Origin: Sphaerolaimus hirsutus
Lineage: Eukaryota > Nematoda > Chromadorea > Monhysterida > Sphaerolaimidae
Direction of reading: 5' to 3'
Length of the DNA: 64,000 bases
NCBI GenBank assembly: GCA_964036195.1
Contig: OZ038451.1
Location: 21,965,927-22,029,926, forward strand
Shown: piece by piece, positions 10,263 through 21,739 of the stretch
Layout: each line of letters opens with the position of its first letter
How positions within the stretch are numbered: position 1 is the first letter of the stretch
Notes under the pieces: generated by a model
What the model saw: only the letters and a program-made list of their open reading frames with translations
The model's database searches: none
Told to the model about the DNA's origin: nothing
Translations under genes and position numbers: made by a program

Positions 10263-13200
10263 ATGTCCACCAGCGACTGGTTCGCCGACGCGGACATCGA
10301 CCCCTTCTCCAGCGACCCCCTGAGACCCATGGTCGACTTGCTCACACTGACTGAACTGGCCGGTCAGCGGGACGATTTGATCGAGCGCAAGCTGATTGGT
10401 GGGAGTGATGGGGATGTGGTGGAGAAGGCGGAGTTTGTGAAAGGTGGAAAGCGCAGGTGTGATACTTTGATTCGCTGAAAGTGGGCAGGGGTCTCCAATG
10501 GGGTGATGATCCCCCCCCCGACTGCCTAGGTATAGTCGGATTACTTAATGCCGTACATTTTTCCGGAGGAAACACTCCGTCATGACGTCATCACCTTTGG
10601 CCCATCACTTGTGAATTATGGCACAGCGCCAAAAAAAATATTTGGATACACAGTGTCGTATCCGGTATTACGTTCTAAACCGGGTAAACCGCTGATATTC
10701 AAGGTTCAGTAACTTTCGGCCACTGCCTGCCTTGGCAATTTTCCAGGGAACTCCACCTGAAACCCTCTTGGCACACTGCTTTAAACCTCGTTTTAACGAC
10801 AAAATTTGTCCTTTAAAAAAAAGAAAAATTGCCGCTTTCGTCCACCGCTAAGGCAGGTTTTGGGAAGCCTAACATATTGTTAGCTTCACTGGAAATTATT
10901 AAATCTATTTTAATCAGATTAGTTCAAAAAATATTATTATGGATTAAATCACGGGCCAAACATTTTGCTAAGCGATGATTGTCCTCACAAATCGTTTGAT
11001 GTGACTGCTTCAAGTTTCCGGTCACATTGTTGATTTGCTAGGACTTGACTTGTAAATTATCTATTGATCGAAAAATAATCATGGGCAGGGGGCGCACGCG
11101 ATCACAATGGTTCGTTGAACTTTGAAATCTACGTTTTATGTGGCGTTTTCTACATAATGTGAGTACTGGGCGTTGCTTTTTTAAATTTTTGTGTAAACCC
11201 CACACCAAGCCCCCCCCCCCAAGTCGACCAGCTATCCATCCTGGGGGCCTGCAAACCTATTGATTTACCCCAAGGAAAATTGTTGGCTACCATCCCGCGC
11301 CCCACTCCCCCTAGAAATGGAAAAAATCGCTAAAGGTAGGTGACAGATAGCTCAAAATCAGGGAGGTAGCCAGGATTTTTGAGTGGAGGGGGCGGATCGT
11401 TTACGGAGCCCGGCGAACGGGTGGGGGTGCCCCCCTAAAATTTAGCCCATGTAGGGAGGTAATGGCGCTGGCGCCACGCTATGGCGCCACTGGCGTTTGC
11501 ATTGGCGCCAATCGCCGCTGTATATGAAGGGTGTGCTTCTAAAAGTACCGATCTACAAAAAATCGATTTTGAGATAATCGCGATTGAAAGTTTGGAGCAT
11601 GCAATACCCATACATGGGTATTGGGTATGGGAATTTTGGGTAAGGGTATTTCGGCCATATTGTTGGGTATCCGCATGCATGGGTATAATCATTGATTATA
11701 CACATAACACTAGCTATATAAAATTTAGGGAATTGTATTTTTGTAGTACAGTACATTTTAAAGGAACAAATTGGTAATAGCGTGTAGATCGGTATTTTTT
11801 AAAGCACAAAATCAGAAAGCTGTAGATCGGTACTTTTACCCATAATAAAAAAGCACAAAATGAGTTTTTGCGCAAGCGGACGCCGATCTGACATTGGTAC
11901 TTTTAGAAGCACAAAAAATAATGTGCAGATCGGTACATTTCAAAGAACAATTTAGAAAAAAGTGTGTAGATCGGTACTTTTAAAGACACAAAAGCTGAAA
12001 AAGCTTGTAGATCGGTACTTTTAAAATTTCAAAAACTGTAATTTGCGATTTTTTTGCTTTTTTCGACCCCCCATATCTCAAAATTGAATTTCGCACCCCC
12101 CACATATTATATATATTTTTGAAGCGCATTTTTATGGGGACCCCAAAAATGGTCCTAACTCAAATTTGAAAAATTTGTAGATCGGTACTTTTAGAAGCAC
12201 ACCCTTCATATGTTCAGGGACGTATCCAGGATTATCGAGCGGGGGGGGGCTGCTTGTTTACGGGGGCCGGCGAACGGGGGGGGGCTCAGCCCCCCCCCCT
12301 AAAATTTTTCCCTATATAGGGACGGAAAGGCGTTTTGGCGCTAGCGCCATACAAAGGCGCCATGCCACAGCGGTATTGGCGTTGGCGCCAGCGCCAGGAA
12401 TCGCTTTATATGTATGTAAAAATGCATACATATACCTTGAAATTCGCAAAAATGTGCTTATTTCCGAGGAAATTGGTTTACAGGGGCCGATCCGCTGAAA
12501 ATACAATGCATGGGGAAGAAATTGGATGGGATCACAAATAGGTCCAAAAGAATACCAGAATATCGAAAAAATAGTCGATATTCGATATTTTTTCAAAATT
12601 ATCGATTTCGATATGAAAAAAATGGTCGATATCTGATACGGTATATCGTCCCAACCCTAGGCCTGGGAAGGAGGGGGACGGCGGCTGCCCCCACTGCGTA
12701 CCTCGTTGGACCAGGGGTTCTGTAGATTTGGACCCCCGTGGGGTTGATATAGATAGTCGATCGCTCCTCCAGAGGGATAGATAACTGAAAATTTTTTGGG
12801 AGGGGTTCGCGGGGTTCAATATATAGGCCTTTCAAAGGTATAGAAGGAAGAAAATGAAAAAAATCGCTAAAAGTAGATGAAAAACAGCTAAAATAGGTAT
12901 ATAAGTACATATAGTAAAAATTGGCAAAAATAGGTAATAAGGAACATGAATTAGAATTTTGAAGGTATGAAAAACCATAAAAAGGTATGAAAATTCATGA
13001 TTTTGAGTGAAAATTGGGGCACAATTTCTCTAGAAGCACTCCAGATAGGCAGATAGCTGGGCAATTTTGGGAATAGATAGGCAAAAATTTTGCCGCCGGG
13101 ACAGATAGATAGCTGAGCGGTCTTCTGGGGTAGATAGGTAGCTGGCGGATTTGGGGGGCGGGTAATGACCCCCCAAGATCCTACTAAAGCCCTGGTTCCG

Positions 13201-16200
13201 ACATGAAGAATTTTGGCACCCATTTATTCCAGGAAGCGGCACCCATTTATCTCGGAAATCGAACACATCTCAATCTCATAATTTTTCTACTACAATGCCC
13301 CCCCACACGCTAGTTGACATCGACACCAAATGTCAACTGATTCCCAACCCAATTCAAAGCTAGCTGACGAACCGACAAACGACGTTCAAATGCAAAAGTG
13401 TTGAATCATGTTGCAAATGAAAGCTGTAATGTTGAGAAAAATTTAGAGTTTAGTTGAATTCAGAAAAAATTGAGAGTACATGCAATGTACAAAGACGGCA
13501 TGAAGTACCTATACGTGCATACAATAATGTGTAGTTTTATTCGTGCGCAAGCTTCGGATTGGGATGGGAACCAGTTGACATTTGGTGTCGATGTCAACTA
13601 GCGTGTGGAGCGCCATTGCCGCACCGCACACAAAAATTTTGCGTTCAGTGTTCGAACGTTTTTGCTTGCTGAACTACACATGTAACGCTTTAACACACGC
13701 TGAAATCAAAATCTAAACAAAACAACGTATTTGAACCTTAACAAATTCGGAATTCGTAATATTTCGCGCAATTTGCATGTGAGCTGTATTTTTTATGCTT
13801 CAAAGACATTGTGTTCTTTAGATTTTGATTTCAGCGTTTGTAGTTCAGCGTGCAAAAACATTCGAATGCTGGACACAAAATTTCAGTGTGCTGTGCGCCA
13901 ATGAGTGCAACTTAGAATTAGAATTGGCACTGTGCCAAAATGAAAAAATAACGTGCAAACACTGCGGAAAGTGTCGCAGAAGAAAGTGTGAAGAAAGAGA
14001 ATAACTTGGATCTAAGCATTACCAACATTTGTTCCAAATGTTCCAAAGAATTCTACACTTCCAATAATACACATGTCATGAAAATCGTATTCCCTCCGGT
14101 GACAGCCATAGTAAATATGAAACGAAAATGGAAAAATTCAACGAACCGTGATAACCACAAGTGCCTCTTATCGACGGGTATTACTCGGATGCATCATTTT
14201 TATGTAAACTTGCGAGCCAAGTCCTACCAAATCAACAATGTGACGGGAGACATGAACCCGTCACATCAAACGATTTGCGCGGACAATTATCGCTCATTGA
14301 ATCGTTTAGGCCATTAATTTTATGCATGTGAATGAATAAATACAGGTTCCATCGCATTTTTTAAGTTCCGCTGAAGATAGCAATGTTTCCGGCTTCTGGA
14401 AACGTCACACATTGCAAAATAGTAGGATCGGCCGGCATGCGGGCAAATCTTTTATTATTTTTTTTTTGCGAAAGGTCAGTTCATAAATTTTTGGTTGGCC
14501 GCCTGCCAACTGAAGACATAAATAACTGTAGTGGTAGAGTATCATGTAATCCGACTATACCTGTCTATCCCGCTCAGCTATCCTATCCCAGAAACTTTGA
14601 CTACTATCCACTGACCCCCCCCCCTAAATCGGCCAGCCATCTATCTGAAACGATTTTTAGATTATACACAATTTTTGGTCAAAAATCGTTCATTTTTATA
14701 GATTTTGTCTATGTTACCTATTTGCCGATTTTCAGCTACTTTTAGTTCTATATGCCTGTCTTGAGCTATTTTACACCTACTTTTAGCGATTTTTCTCCCT
14801 TTTCTTCCTTCTACACCTTGAAAAGCCTATATCGAGAACCCACGACGCCCCCCCCTTTTTCAGCTATCTATACCTCCGAAGGATTAGTAGTAGTTGAATT
14901 CATTGATTTGCTATCTATGCAACCCCCCCCCCCCAAATCAAATGTTGGTCCCCCGGAGTCAAAATCTAGGGAGACTATTGGAGCAGGGGTCTCGAATGGG
15001 GGGGGGGTTACCCCCCCCCCCCCAAACCGCCCAGCTATCTATCTATCCCGGAGGCCGCTCAGCTATCTATCTATTCCTGAGGCAAAATTTTGGGCTACTA
15101 CCCCCTAAACCCCTGCCCCCAAATCGCCCAGCTATCTACCTATCTGGAGCGAGTTTTCAGAAACTATACCCCAATTTTCGCTCAAAATCGCCAATTTTCA
15201 TACCTATATATAGATTTTCACCTCCAAAATCACAAGTTCATGTGTCTAACAGCCTTCTTTCAGCTATTTTAAGTACTATATGCTCTTGTATACCCATTTT
15301 GAGCTATTTTACACGTACTTTTAGCGATTTTTCTCCCTTTTCTTCCTTCTATGCCCCGATAAAGCCTATATATCGAACCACCACAACCCCCCCCCAACCC
15401 CCCCCCCAGAAAATTTTTCAGCTATCTATCCCTCCGGAGGAGCGATTTGCTATCTATCCAACCACTCGGAGGGTCAAAATTCAAGATACCCCTGTATTGG
15501 AGTGATGTTATTCTTATCTACGTTTCAGGAGTATTTACAAAAGCCTCTACAAAAGACTAAACGAGGTCCATACTACATATATCGTCCATTTAGCCACGTT
15601 TTTGATATCGTAGAAATTCGCGCACACGCCATTCACGACATGGTGTGGCGCCTACAAATGGCGCCAGCGCCATAACCACATCTCATTATATGCGCAACAT
15701 TTTAGGGCCCCCTATCGCCGGGTTCCATTTACAATCCGCCCCCCTCTCAAAAATCCTGACTACGCCACTGAAAGATGGATCTAATGGGCTGATATGTAAT
15801 CTTGATTCAAACACGCGTAAGCACCTTTTAATTCACGTTTTTCGTTATCGCAGAAAATCGAAGAGGCAGTCGAAAGCCGCCGTGCCGACAGCAAAATCGT
15901 CTAACAAGGCGTCAACGGCGTCGGAACTGAAAAGAGCCATGTTGGATGTGACCAAATTCATAACCGCGTCGACCAGTGGCGCGGAAAAAGTCGACGCCAG
16001 AGTCAGTCGACATTTGTGCTTTTATTTTCGGACGGGTGGTTTGCACAAGTTTTCTGTGCGGTTCAGTGCCCTGCCCGGCGGGGGTATCCAAGATTTTGGC
16101 CCTCGCGGGCGATGCAGATTTTTTCACGATCCGGGGGTTGAATAGGTAACAAATCAGTCCTCCGGAGGGATAGAGAGCTGAAAAAAATTTGGGGGGAGGG

Positions 16201-16642
16201 GTTCGCGGGGGTTCAATGCTTTTTCAAGGTGTGTAAGAAAAATGGAGAAAAATCGCTAAAAGTATTTAGGTGAAAATGGCTAGATACCAAGCTGGGCGGT
16301 TTGGGAAGGGAGGTACCCAATTTTAGCAGCTTTTTAAAAACTGTTTCGACCCACCGACATGGGCACATTTTACCGACACATTTCCATAATCATAATAAAT
16401 GCCACACCTGCACCAATAATAAATATAAAAAAGTTACGACTTGAAACCACACGCAGACTCGCCTGGCGCTGCAGCTGGGCGCTAAGCCTCGGAAACGCAA
16501 AAATCAAAATTACAAACAACTGAAAAGTGCTCGCGCTGAACAAAAAGAGCGGTTAAAAAGTGCAAAAACGGAGCTCAGAGTGCAGGGCGGCAAGATCGCC
16601 AAAAAGGGAAAGAAAAGTGTGAAGAAAGTGAAAAGGAAATAA
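10263..16642 (+). CDS. C1orf131-like (DUF4602) ribosome-biogenesis protein
   Basis: Exons 10263-10456, 15854-16001 and 16457-16642 join in phase (2, then 0) to a 175-aa protein. Exon 1 starts at ATG 10263 (MSTSDWFADADIDPF) and is acidic. Exon 2 is Lys/Ser-rich and opens the family core with ELKRAMLDVTKF. Exon 3 carries the hallmark LALQLGAKPRKRKNQNYKQL followed by a Lys-rich tail ending KKVKRK and TAA. The family is known from human C1orf131, a nucleolar structural component of the SSU processome; that role here is inferred from homology. The protein is shorter than the human one (about 290 aa). Intron 1 is 5.4 kb and consists almost wholly of transposons. Assigning exon 1 to this gene rests on splice phase and strand only; exons 2-3 are secure. 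Confidence 0.72.
11526..12207. mobile_element. Inverted-repeat element with GATCGGTACTTTT array
   Basis: Begins GAAGGGTGTGCTTCTAAAAG and ends with the reverse complement. The word GTAGATCGGTACTTTT (or close variants) recurs about seven times inside. It interrupts a copy of the CAGGGACG hAT family (fragment 11359-11525). Confidence 0.7.
12215..12535. mobile_element. Truncated CAGGGACGTATCC hAT-like copy
   Basis: Nearly identical to the left two-thirds of the intact element at 34066-34508 until about 12525, then diverges. The right end is missing. A GATATCGA-rich element ending CCAACCCTAG follows up to about 12660. Confidence 0.6.
13304..13607. mobile_element. Inverted-repeat MITE, CACACGCTAGTTGACATCG family
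   Basis: Left end CACACGCTAGTTGACATCG, continuing through ACACCAAATGTCAACTG; the right end is its reverse complement. Relatives lie at 18761-18909 and 19190-19679, with a single end near 56490-56530. Confidence 0.75.
13612..13908. repeat. Imperfect inverted repeat of about 300 bp
   Basis: The left arm (about 13612-13720) and right arm (about 13815-13908) share ACACGCTGAAATCAAAATCT, GAACGTTTTTGC and TTCAGTGTTCGAA-like blocks in opposite orientation. It directly abuts the MITE at 13304-13607. Confidence 0.5.
14984..15494. mobile_element. hAT-like element, CAGGGGTCTC / CTATCTATC family
   Basis: Begins CAGGGGTCTCGAATGG and ends GATACCCCTG, with perfect 8-bp TSD TATTGGAG (14976-14983, 15495-15502). 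The interior has poly-G/C blocks and CAGCTATCTATC words between GGAGG marks. It is inserted into an older copy of itself (about 14545-14975). Pieces of the family recur at about 10486, 12660-13190, 16140-16320, 26390-26640, 49280-49545, 49760-50115, 58280-58406, 62040-62315 and 62740-62960. Confidence 0.75.
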
Positions 16643-17318
16643 TTTGTTGTTGGTTATTTGCGTGGCACTTCTGAGCATTTTATTGAATATCTCTGTACAA
16701 GATGAAACGCACTACACATGAAGCGAATGACATACGCCTTGTATGACATGCTAATCCCCATTTACAAATTGTATCACTTCCCGTAATCCCGGACCACATC
16801 GACAAAAATCGACAAATGGGCATACACGAGTAATCGATAAATACATCAACCAATATGTACATAAATACACTATTCACCCGCACACAAAGGAAACACCTGC
16901 ACAATTGACCCAACATCAAACATTGAAAAACAGATAATTTGTACACTGCGCATGGATATTATTAAGGGGTCTCTGAAAATTTGGCGATTTGAAGGTCTCA
17001 AAGTAATCAAAATTTGTTGGCTCTAGCCCCGAAGTATTCACTAATATGGCAGAAATTTCAGGCATTGTACAAATTTTTACTCAAAATTACATTTTTTGTA
17101 AATTTGTATCTATCCTGGTTTACAGATTAAAGTTTATATCTATCTATCCCAACATCCCAACAAAATTTCTACCTGCCGTTCTATTGTTTTCGTGAGTGCA
17201 AAAACGTGCCAAAACATGCCGTTCTATTGGAGGTGCCATTCTATTAGAAAAATACGGTATCTAGGATACCCTTGTTTATACATTTCTGGGGGTCCCACAT
17301 ATTTTCAAGTGTATAACT

Positions 17319-17536
17319 ACCGTATTTGCTTGAATAATCCCCCTGGGGGATTATTATTTCGTCAGACTTTTTTGAGGGGGAACTAATCGAGGGGGGAATT
17401 ATTATTTCGTCAACATTTTCAACCATGTTTCTATCTTATTTCTAACTTATTTGATGAAATATGCTTTATTCACCTGAAAACGTGCCATTATTGTTCAAAT
17501 TCAATTCAAGGGGGAACTATTCAAGCAAATACGGTA
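17319..17536. mobile_element. ACCGTATTTGCTTGAATAAT-end element
   Basis: Left end ACCGTATTTGCTTGAATAAT and right end TTCAAGCAAATACGGT are near complements. GGGGGATTATTATTTCGTC repeats lie inside. A related copy is at about 43177-43447. Confidence 0.65.
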
Positions 17537-17580
17537 AACTAGGAGACCCCCGCATAACTGACAATTAAGTACACACAAAT

Positions 17581-20500
17581 TCAAACAACCAGTTCACCAC
17601 CATCGAAACAATATTCCTTACACCCCACAGGTATCCGATTAACAATCATAATCTGCTCAATGTCACTCACACTGGGTCCGATCACCTCAGTTTTCTGGCT
17701 ATTCGATTTGCAAGAAGTCTGGTTGAGAATTGACGTGCGTTTGCTGTTCAATAAACGCTCGCGCTCGGCCAGCGCGCGTTGGCGCATCAAATCTCGCCTG
17801 TGGAAAATTAATTTTTTGAATAGGTAGATATTTTTTAGATAATGCGCTATTTAGATCAGTGGCGTAGCAACGGGGCGGCCCCCCCCCCCAACCCCTTCCC
17901 GGGCCGGACTAAAAAGTATGCCAGAAATGACACTTCCAGGAAGCGATTTTGCCGGCAGTTCAAAAAAATTTTGCGCGCAAGCGCGCATTTACACGCCATC
18001 AATCTTTCTTATTTTTCTGTACGTTTTAGGGGTGCACAACCGCTACAAATAACACATTTTGGGTCAATTTTCACACATTTTAGGTATAAATATGTTCTTT
18101 TTAGTAGACATTGGCGCCAACGCCAGCGCCAATCGTGCCATGGCGCGGCGCCTACAAATGGCGCCAGCGCCATAACTCCATACCGCTATAATAGGGACCT
18201 AATTTTAGGGGGGGCGCCGCCCCCCCTCCGTTCGCCGGGCTCCGTATACAATCCCCCCCCCCGCTCAAAAATCCTGGCTACGCCACTGATTTAGATAATT
18301 TTAGTAAACTGTCAAAAAAGATAAATGAGGTTTGAACACACTTGAGTTTACTATATTGGATCATTTTATGCCTGTCAATAGTAGTTGACAGACTGCTTAT
18401 TCCAGTAAACTCGAATGTGTTGAAAACAGAATTATCAGCTTGCGATTTTTCTGTTGTCAACTTCCCATTTCCTTTCTGGCTCGTTTTCCATGTTCAAGCA
18501 TTTGTTTTTCGCTTCATTTTTTTCATTTTCTGGCTCAAGGGCTTGGCAAAATTTCTGCAAATATTTTCCGTATTCCAGCTTTTGCTTTCCATTTTCCGGC
18601 TTTTTTTTCGTTTTCCGGTATGTGTAAAAAAAATTCCGTTAAAAAACGTTTTGACACCCTAGGACTAATGAGTGTTTCGCACACCATGCTCCGCGAGTGG
18701 GCGGGCGGCAGCTCGTGCCGACAACCAATCAGCGAACACCTTCCGGTGTGAATGGGCCCACACACGCTAATCGGCATCGACACCAAATGTCAACTGGTGC
18801 CGATCCCCATTCAAAGCTTGCACGCGAGTGGACGAACGACGTTCAACCGCAATCTCTGAATTAGGAACGGAACCAGTTGACACTTGGTGTCGATGTCAGC
18901 TAGCGTGTGTGGTGCTATTAACGCCCAGGGAAGCACCCATACACGCACCTCACAATGAGCCGTTCATGCCGGTCGTGTTTGGCATGCCGCTTGGCATACG
19001 ACTCGTCATCGGTTTGCTCGGATTGACGACGCAGGCGCCGGCCTCCGGGCGGCGGAAAATCGATTATGCGCCATGTTGGCACTGCGAAAATGTGAGTTAT
19101 ACGGATCGGACTGGACGCTTTACTTACCGTTTCTCAACGAACGAAGTCAAGTGAAAAACTGCACTGAATTTGCCCGTAGTAAGCCTACACACACTAGTTG
19201 ACATCGCACATGAATGTCAACTAAAATAACACAAAAAAATAGTAGCGTCACTTAACAGAAGCAATGAAAATAAAGTGTCACGATCAGGGACGTAGCCAGG
19301 ATTTTTGAGCGGGGGGAGCGGATTGTAGCCCCCCCCTCAAATTTTACCCCTGTAGTACAGGAATGGCGCCATTCGTAGGCGCCACTGGCACAGGCCGCGA
19401 AGAACGGTCAGCCAAAAGTATGTTGTGAAGTTAACATGCGCGCTTGCGCGCAAATTTTTTTCAAACTGTTGACAAAATCGTCCTCTGAAGGTGCCATTTC
19501 TGGCACATTTTTTGGTCCGGCCCGGGAAGGGGGGGGGGGCGGCCGCCCCCCCCCCTGGCTACGTCCTTGGTCACGATAAAAATCAACTGTACTCTTATTA
19601 CACAGGAAAGTTGAAATCACACAATAAACCAAATTTAAGTTGTATTTAGTTTACACGAATTTTTATGTCAACTAGTGTGAGTGGGCCCAGTAAGTGCAAT
19701 GCAATGTGATGCGTAAAAATATAATTGTGTTTTTACTCAGATGAGATTTTTTAGGTAGGTGTGCGCTGTTTATTGATAAAAATAAGAATTTGAAAAAATT
19801 CCAGGACTTTTAACAGGACTCTAGCATTTGTGCAGTCAAAATAAATTGAAATCAAACAACTCGACCAACATTCGAGAGCTTTCTTTTGTAATTTCGCATG
19901 TCCCGCTCGACTAGAATTTTCGTCGATGTCCTCTGGCTGCGCGGCGGATGTACACGGTTCTTGATGGGCGGCGATGCGACGCGAGCGCAGAGTTCTGCCG
20001 ACTGGCTCTGTAGCTGCGTCACCAATGTGTCCAGGGGTTAGAAATTTTACAGCCGGGTCGGGTTTTAACATTTGAATAAATATACGTTTTTGCCATAAAA
20101 AACACATTTAAAAAAACACAAAACGTAAACTTGTTTACGGATGTATACTCGGCGGACAGCATACTATTTCATAGTAAAAAACAACGAAATATTATGATGA
20201 AAAAAATGTTTAATTTTTGGTTCATTATTCAGATGGGTTATGGGGCTGGTAGACGGTAAATATCTGCAGATTTGAGTATGCCAGGGCAAAATTCCCATAG
20301 TTAATTCCTTTTTCGGATTCAGGGACAGTTAATATGTAGCTTGTACCAAAACTCCGAAACTCCGGAGATTGACAGAATATTCATACTGTATGTACTGTAC
20401 TGTACAACGACGCCAGGGGTCGCTGAGTTTCAAAAAGGTATAGAATCCGGGGACAGTAAGGGTGGGTGTGGGCGTTCGGACCTACGACGACGCCAGGGTC

Positions 20501-21734
20501 GCTGATGCCAGCAGACTGCCGCTTTCACAGCTACCCTCATGACATCATAAATATTCATTAATATCAATGGTACGATTGTTACATCTTTATGAAGGAACGG
20601 TGCATGAATATCAAGGGAACTTTTCATACGTTTGTACAGAATTGCATGAATATCAAGGGAACTTTTCATACGTTTGTACGGAATCAAACTGCACGTGGTG
20701 CGACTGCTAAAGTGGAACTGCACGCGTGCAGTTTTTATACTTAAGCCCAGTTAACAGCGAGTTTGTTAACTGAGCTGTGGCGCAGTGCGTGAGCTCGCGC
20801 TTCCCGCGCGAGAGGTCCTGGGTTCGTTCCCGGGGCCTGAGAGGTCCTGGGTTTTCTCCCAGGGCCACTTCTCTTGTTCCCCGTGCCACTCTCCTCCCTC
20901 AGCACCAATGATTACACACGTCGGTGCTGGCAGGCCGCCGTCTAGCCTTCCAGAGCGACCGTCCAAGTGCCGGGTTATGGTAGGTTTCTATTAAGTATGA
21001 AGTCCGCCGAGTATACCTTTCAAACCAATGAACCCGGAGAGACTGGAGGAATGAGAAAATGAGAAAACAGGAGGAATGACGAGATATTTTTCCCACATTC
21101 AAAAGATGTGTGATGTCCGCCGAGTATATGTATATTTGCAAATATTTATTTTTTGGTTAAATCTTTTTCGGTCCACATAGTCACGCCCATCACACAGCAC
21201 AAAAAACAAACAAACATGTTTCAGGTGAAGTCCGGCTGGCTCCAGGCCTCTTCTTTTGTTGTTTGGCACCGATTTTTGTTATCGATCCAGTGCTCTGTTC
21301 ACTCTTCACAGCGGGGTGCTGCACTTTCCTTTGCCTGCCATTTCTAGCCTTGCGTCGCGGCGTGTCGCGCAATGAACGCAGCTGCAAAATTCAGGACGCA
21401 AATTCAAATCGGTAACGCTTAAGGCGAACGGACACATGAGACAGGCACAGTCACAAAATGACCATTTTACGTCATGCTGAAAATTCGACCAATTCAGTCA
21501 ACAAACACCAAAATCCCACCACCTAACCCTGCGTACGGTCTGCCGCAAACTCGCATTTTGTTCATCCTGGCTCCTCAGTCTTTCCCTGAGCGCTATCAGT
21601 TCACTATGCTGCCTCGCAAACTCATTTATCACCCGCCTGGGGTTCGGTTGCGAAATGCCATTGATTTTTCCACCATGATGCGCTCGCAAATGGTGCTGAT
21701 TGTTGTTGGCGTCGTGCCCGCGCCGCTCGTTTGT
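17581..21734 (-). CDS. msl1: MSL1 homologue (coiled coil plus PEHE domain), 3' part
   Basis: Scaffold of the MSL histone-acetyltransferase complex (H4K16 acetylation), nuclear. Exons in transcript order: 21734-21528, 21381 to about 21200, about 20013-19866, 19081-18949, 17797-17581 (stop TGA at 17583-17581). The first supports a heptad-like segment INEFARQHSELIALRERLRS, matching the N-terminal coiled coil that dimerises and binds MSL2 in known MSL1. Exons 3-4 join in phase as SNVVPTWRIIDFPPP, the start of a PEHE domain, followed by DDESYAKRHAKHDRHERL, typical of PEHE. The last exon continues RRDLMRQRALAERERLL, then TEVIGPSVSDIEQIMIVN, like the MSL1 C-terminus after PEHE. Other PEHE proteins (KANSL1) are the main alternative; the C-terminal match favours MSL1. 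The donor of the second exon is unsettled. The 5' end was not found; 21900-21780 (-) holds an open MEMGNEMVSLDILNPC segment that might be exon 1. Confidence 0.72.
17857..18288. mobile_element. hAT-like MITE, CAGTGGCGTAGC variant
   Basis: Ends CAGTGGCGTAGC and GCTACGCCACTG with perfect TSD ATTTAGAT (17849-17856, 18289-18296). Poly-C and poly-G blocks lie inside the ends and GGCGCCA words in the middle. It lies in the last MSL1 intron. Confidence 0.85.
18761..18909. mobile_element. CACACGCTAGTTGACATCG MITE, short copy
   Basis: Same inverted ends as 13304-13607 (CACACGCTAATCGGCATCG left, CTAGCGTGTG right). The right end stops 39 bp from the MSL1 PEHE exon. Confidence 0.65.
19190..19679. mobile_element. 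CACACTAGTTGACATC MITE split by a hAT insertion
   Basis: Left end CACACTAGTTGACATCGCA, right end TATGTCAACTAGTGTG. An intact hAT element (19285-19569) is nested inside, so this element is the older one. Confidence 0.65.
19285..19569. mobile_element. hAT-like MITE, CAGGGACGTAGCC family, nested
   Basis: Perfect TSD GTCACGAT (19277-19284, 19570-19577). Ends CAGGGACGTAGCCAGGA and GGCTACGTCCTTG. Located in an MSL1 intron. Confidence 0.85.
20143..21016. mobile_element. GTATACTCGGCGGAC-end element carrying a SINE
   Basis: The 15-bp ends GTATACTCGGCGGAC and GTCCGCCGAGTATAC are perfect complements. A further right end lies at about 21115-21130. A short copy occupies 32389-32583 and a lone left end about 35344. 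The larger size here is due to inserted sequence, including a tRNA-like SINE. Confidence 0.7.
20774..20870 (+). repeat. tRNA-derived SINE head
   Basis: Contains an A-box-like TGGCGCAGTGCGTGAGC and a B-box-like GGGTTCGTTCC at tRNA spacing, with a stem TCGCG/CGCGA between. The acceptor stem does not pair, and the GAGAGGTCCTGGGTT part is duplicated just downstream. It is therefore a tRNA-derived repeat rather than a working tRNA gene. Confidence 0.6.
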
Positions 21735-21739
21735 CTGTG

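Larger units (their letters stand above)
10945..14330. repeat. Distant inverted-repeat pair spanning about 3.4 kb
   Basis: About 110 bp near 10950-11060 reappears inverted near 14215-14325. Shared strings include AAATCGTTTGATGTGAC and GTCACATTGTTGATTTG. The arms look like ends of an old larger transposon later filled with other insertions, all within intron 1 of the C1orf131-like gene. A 109-codon reading frame at 13988-14317 overlaps the right arm; it contains a CSKC motif but matches nothing I know. Confidence 0.45.

Noticed and set aside
13988-14317. 109-codon reading frame as a protein-coding gene
   Set aside because: It overlaps an inverted-repeat arm, has no splice or homology support and is not part of the flanking gene.
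20774-20845. Functional tRNA gene
   Set aside because: A- and B-box-like strings are present, but the acceptor stem does not pair and part of the B-box region is duplicated downstream. It fits a SINE better.
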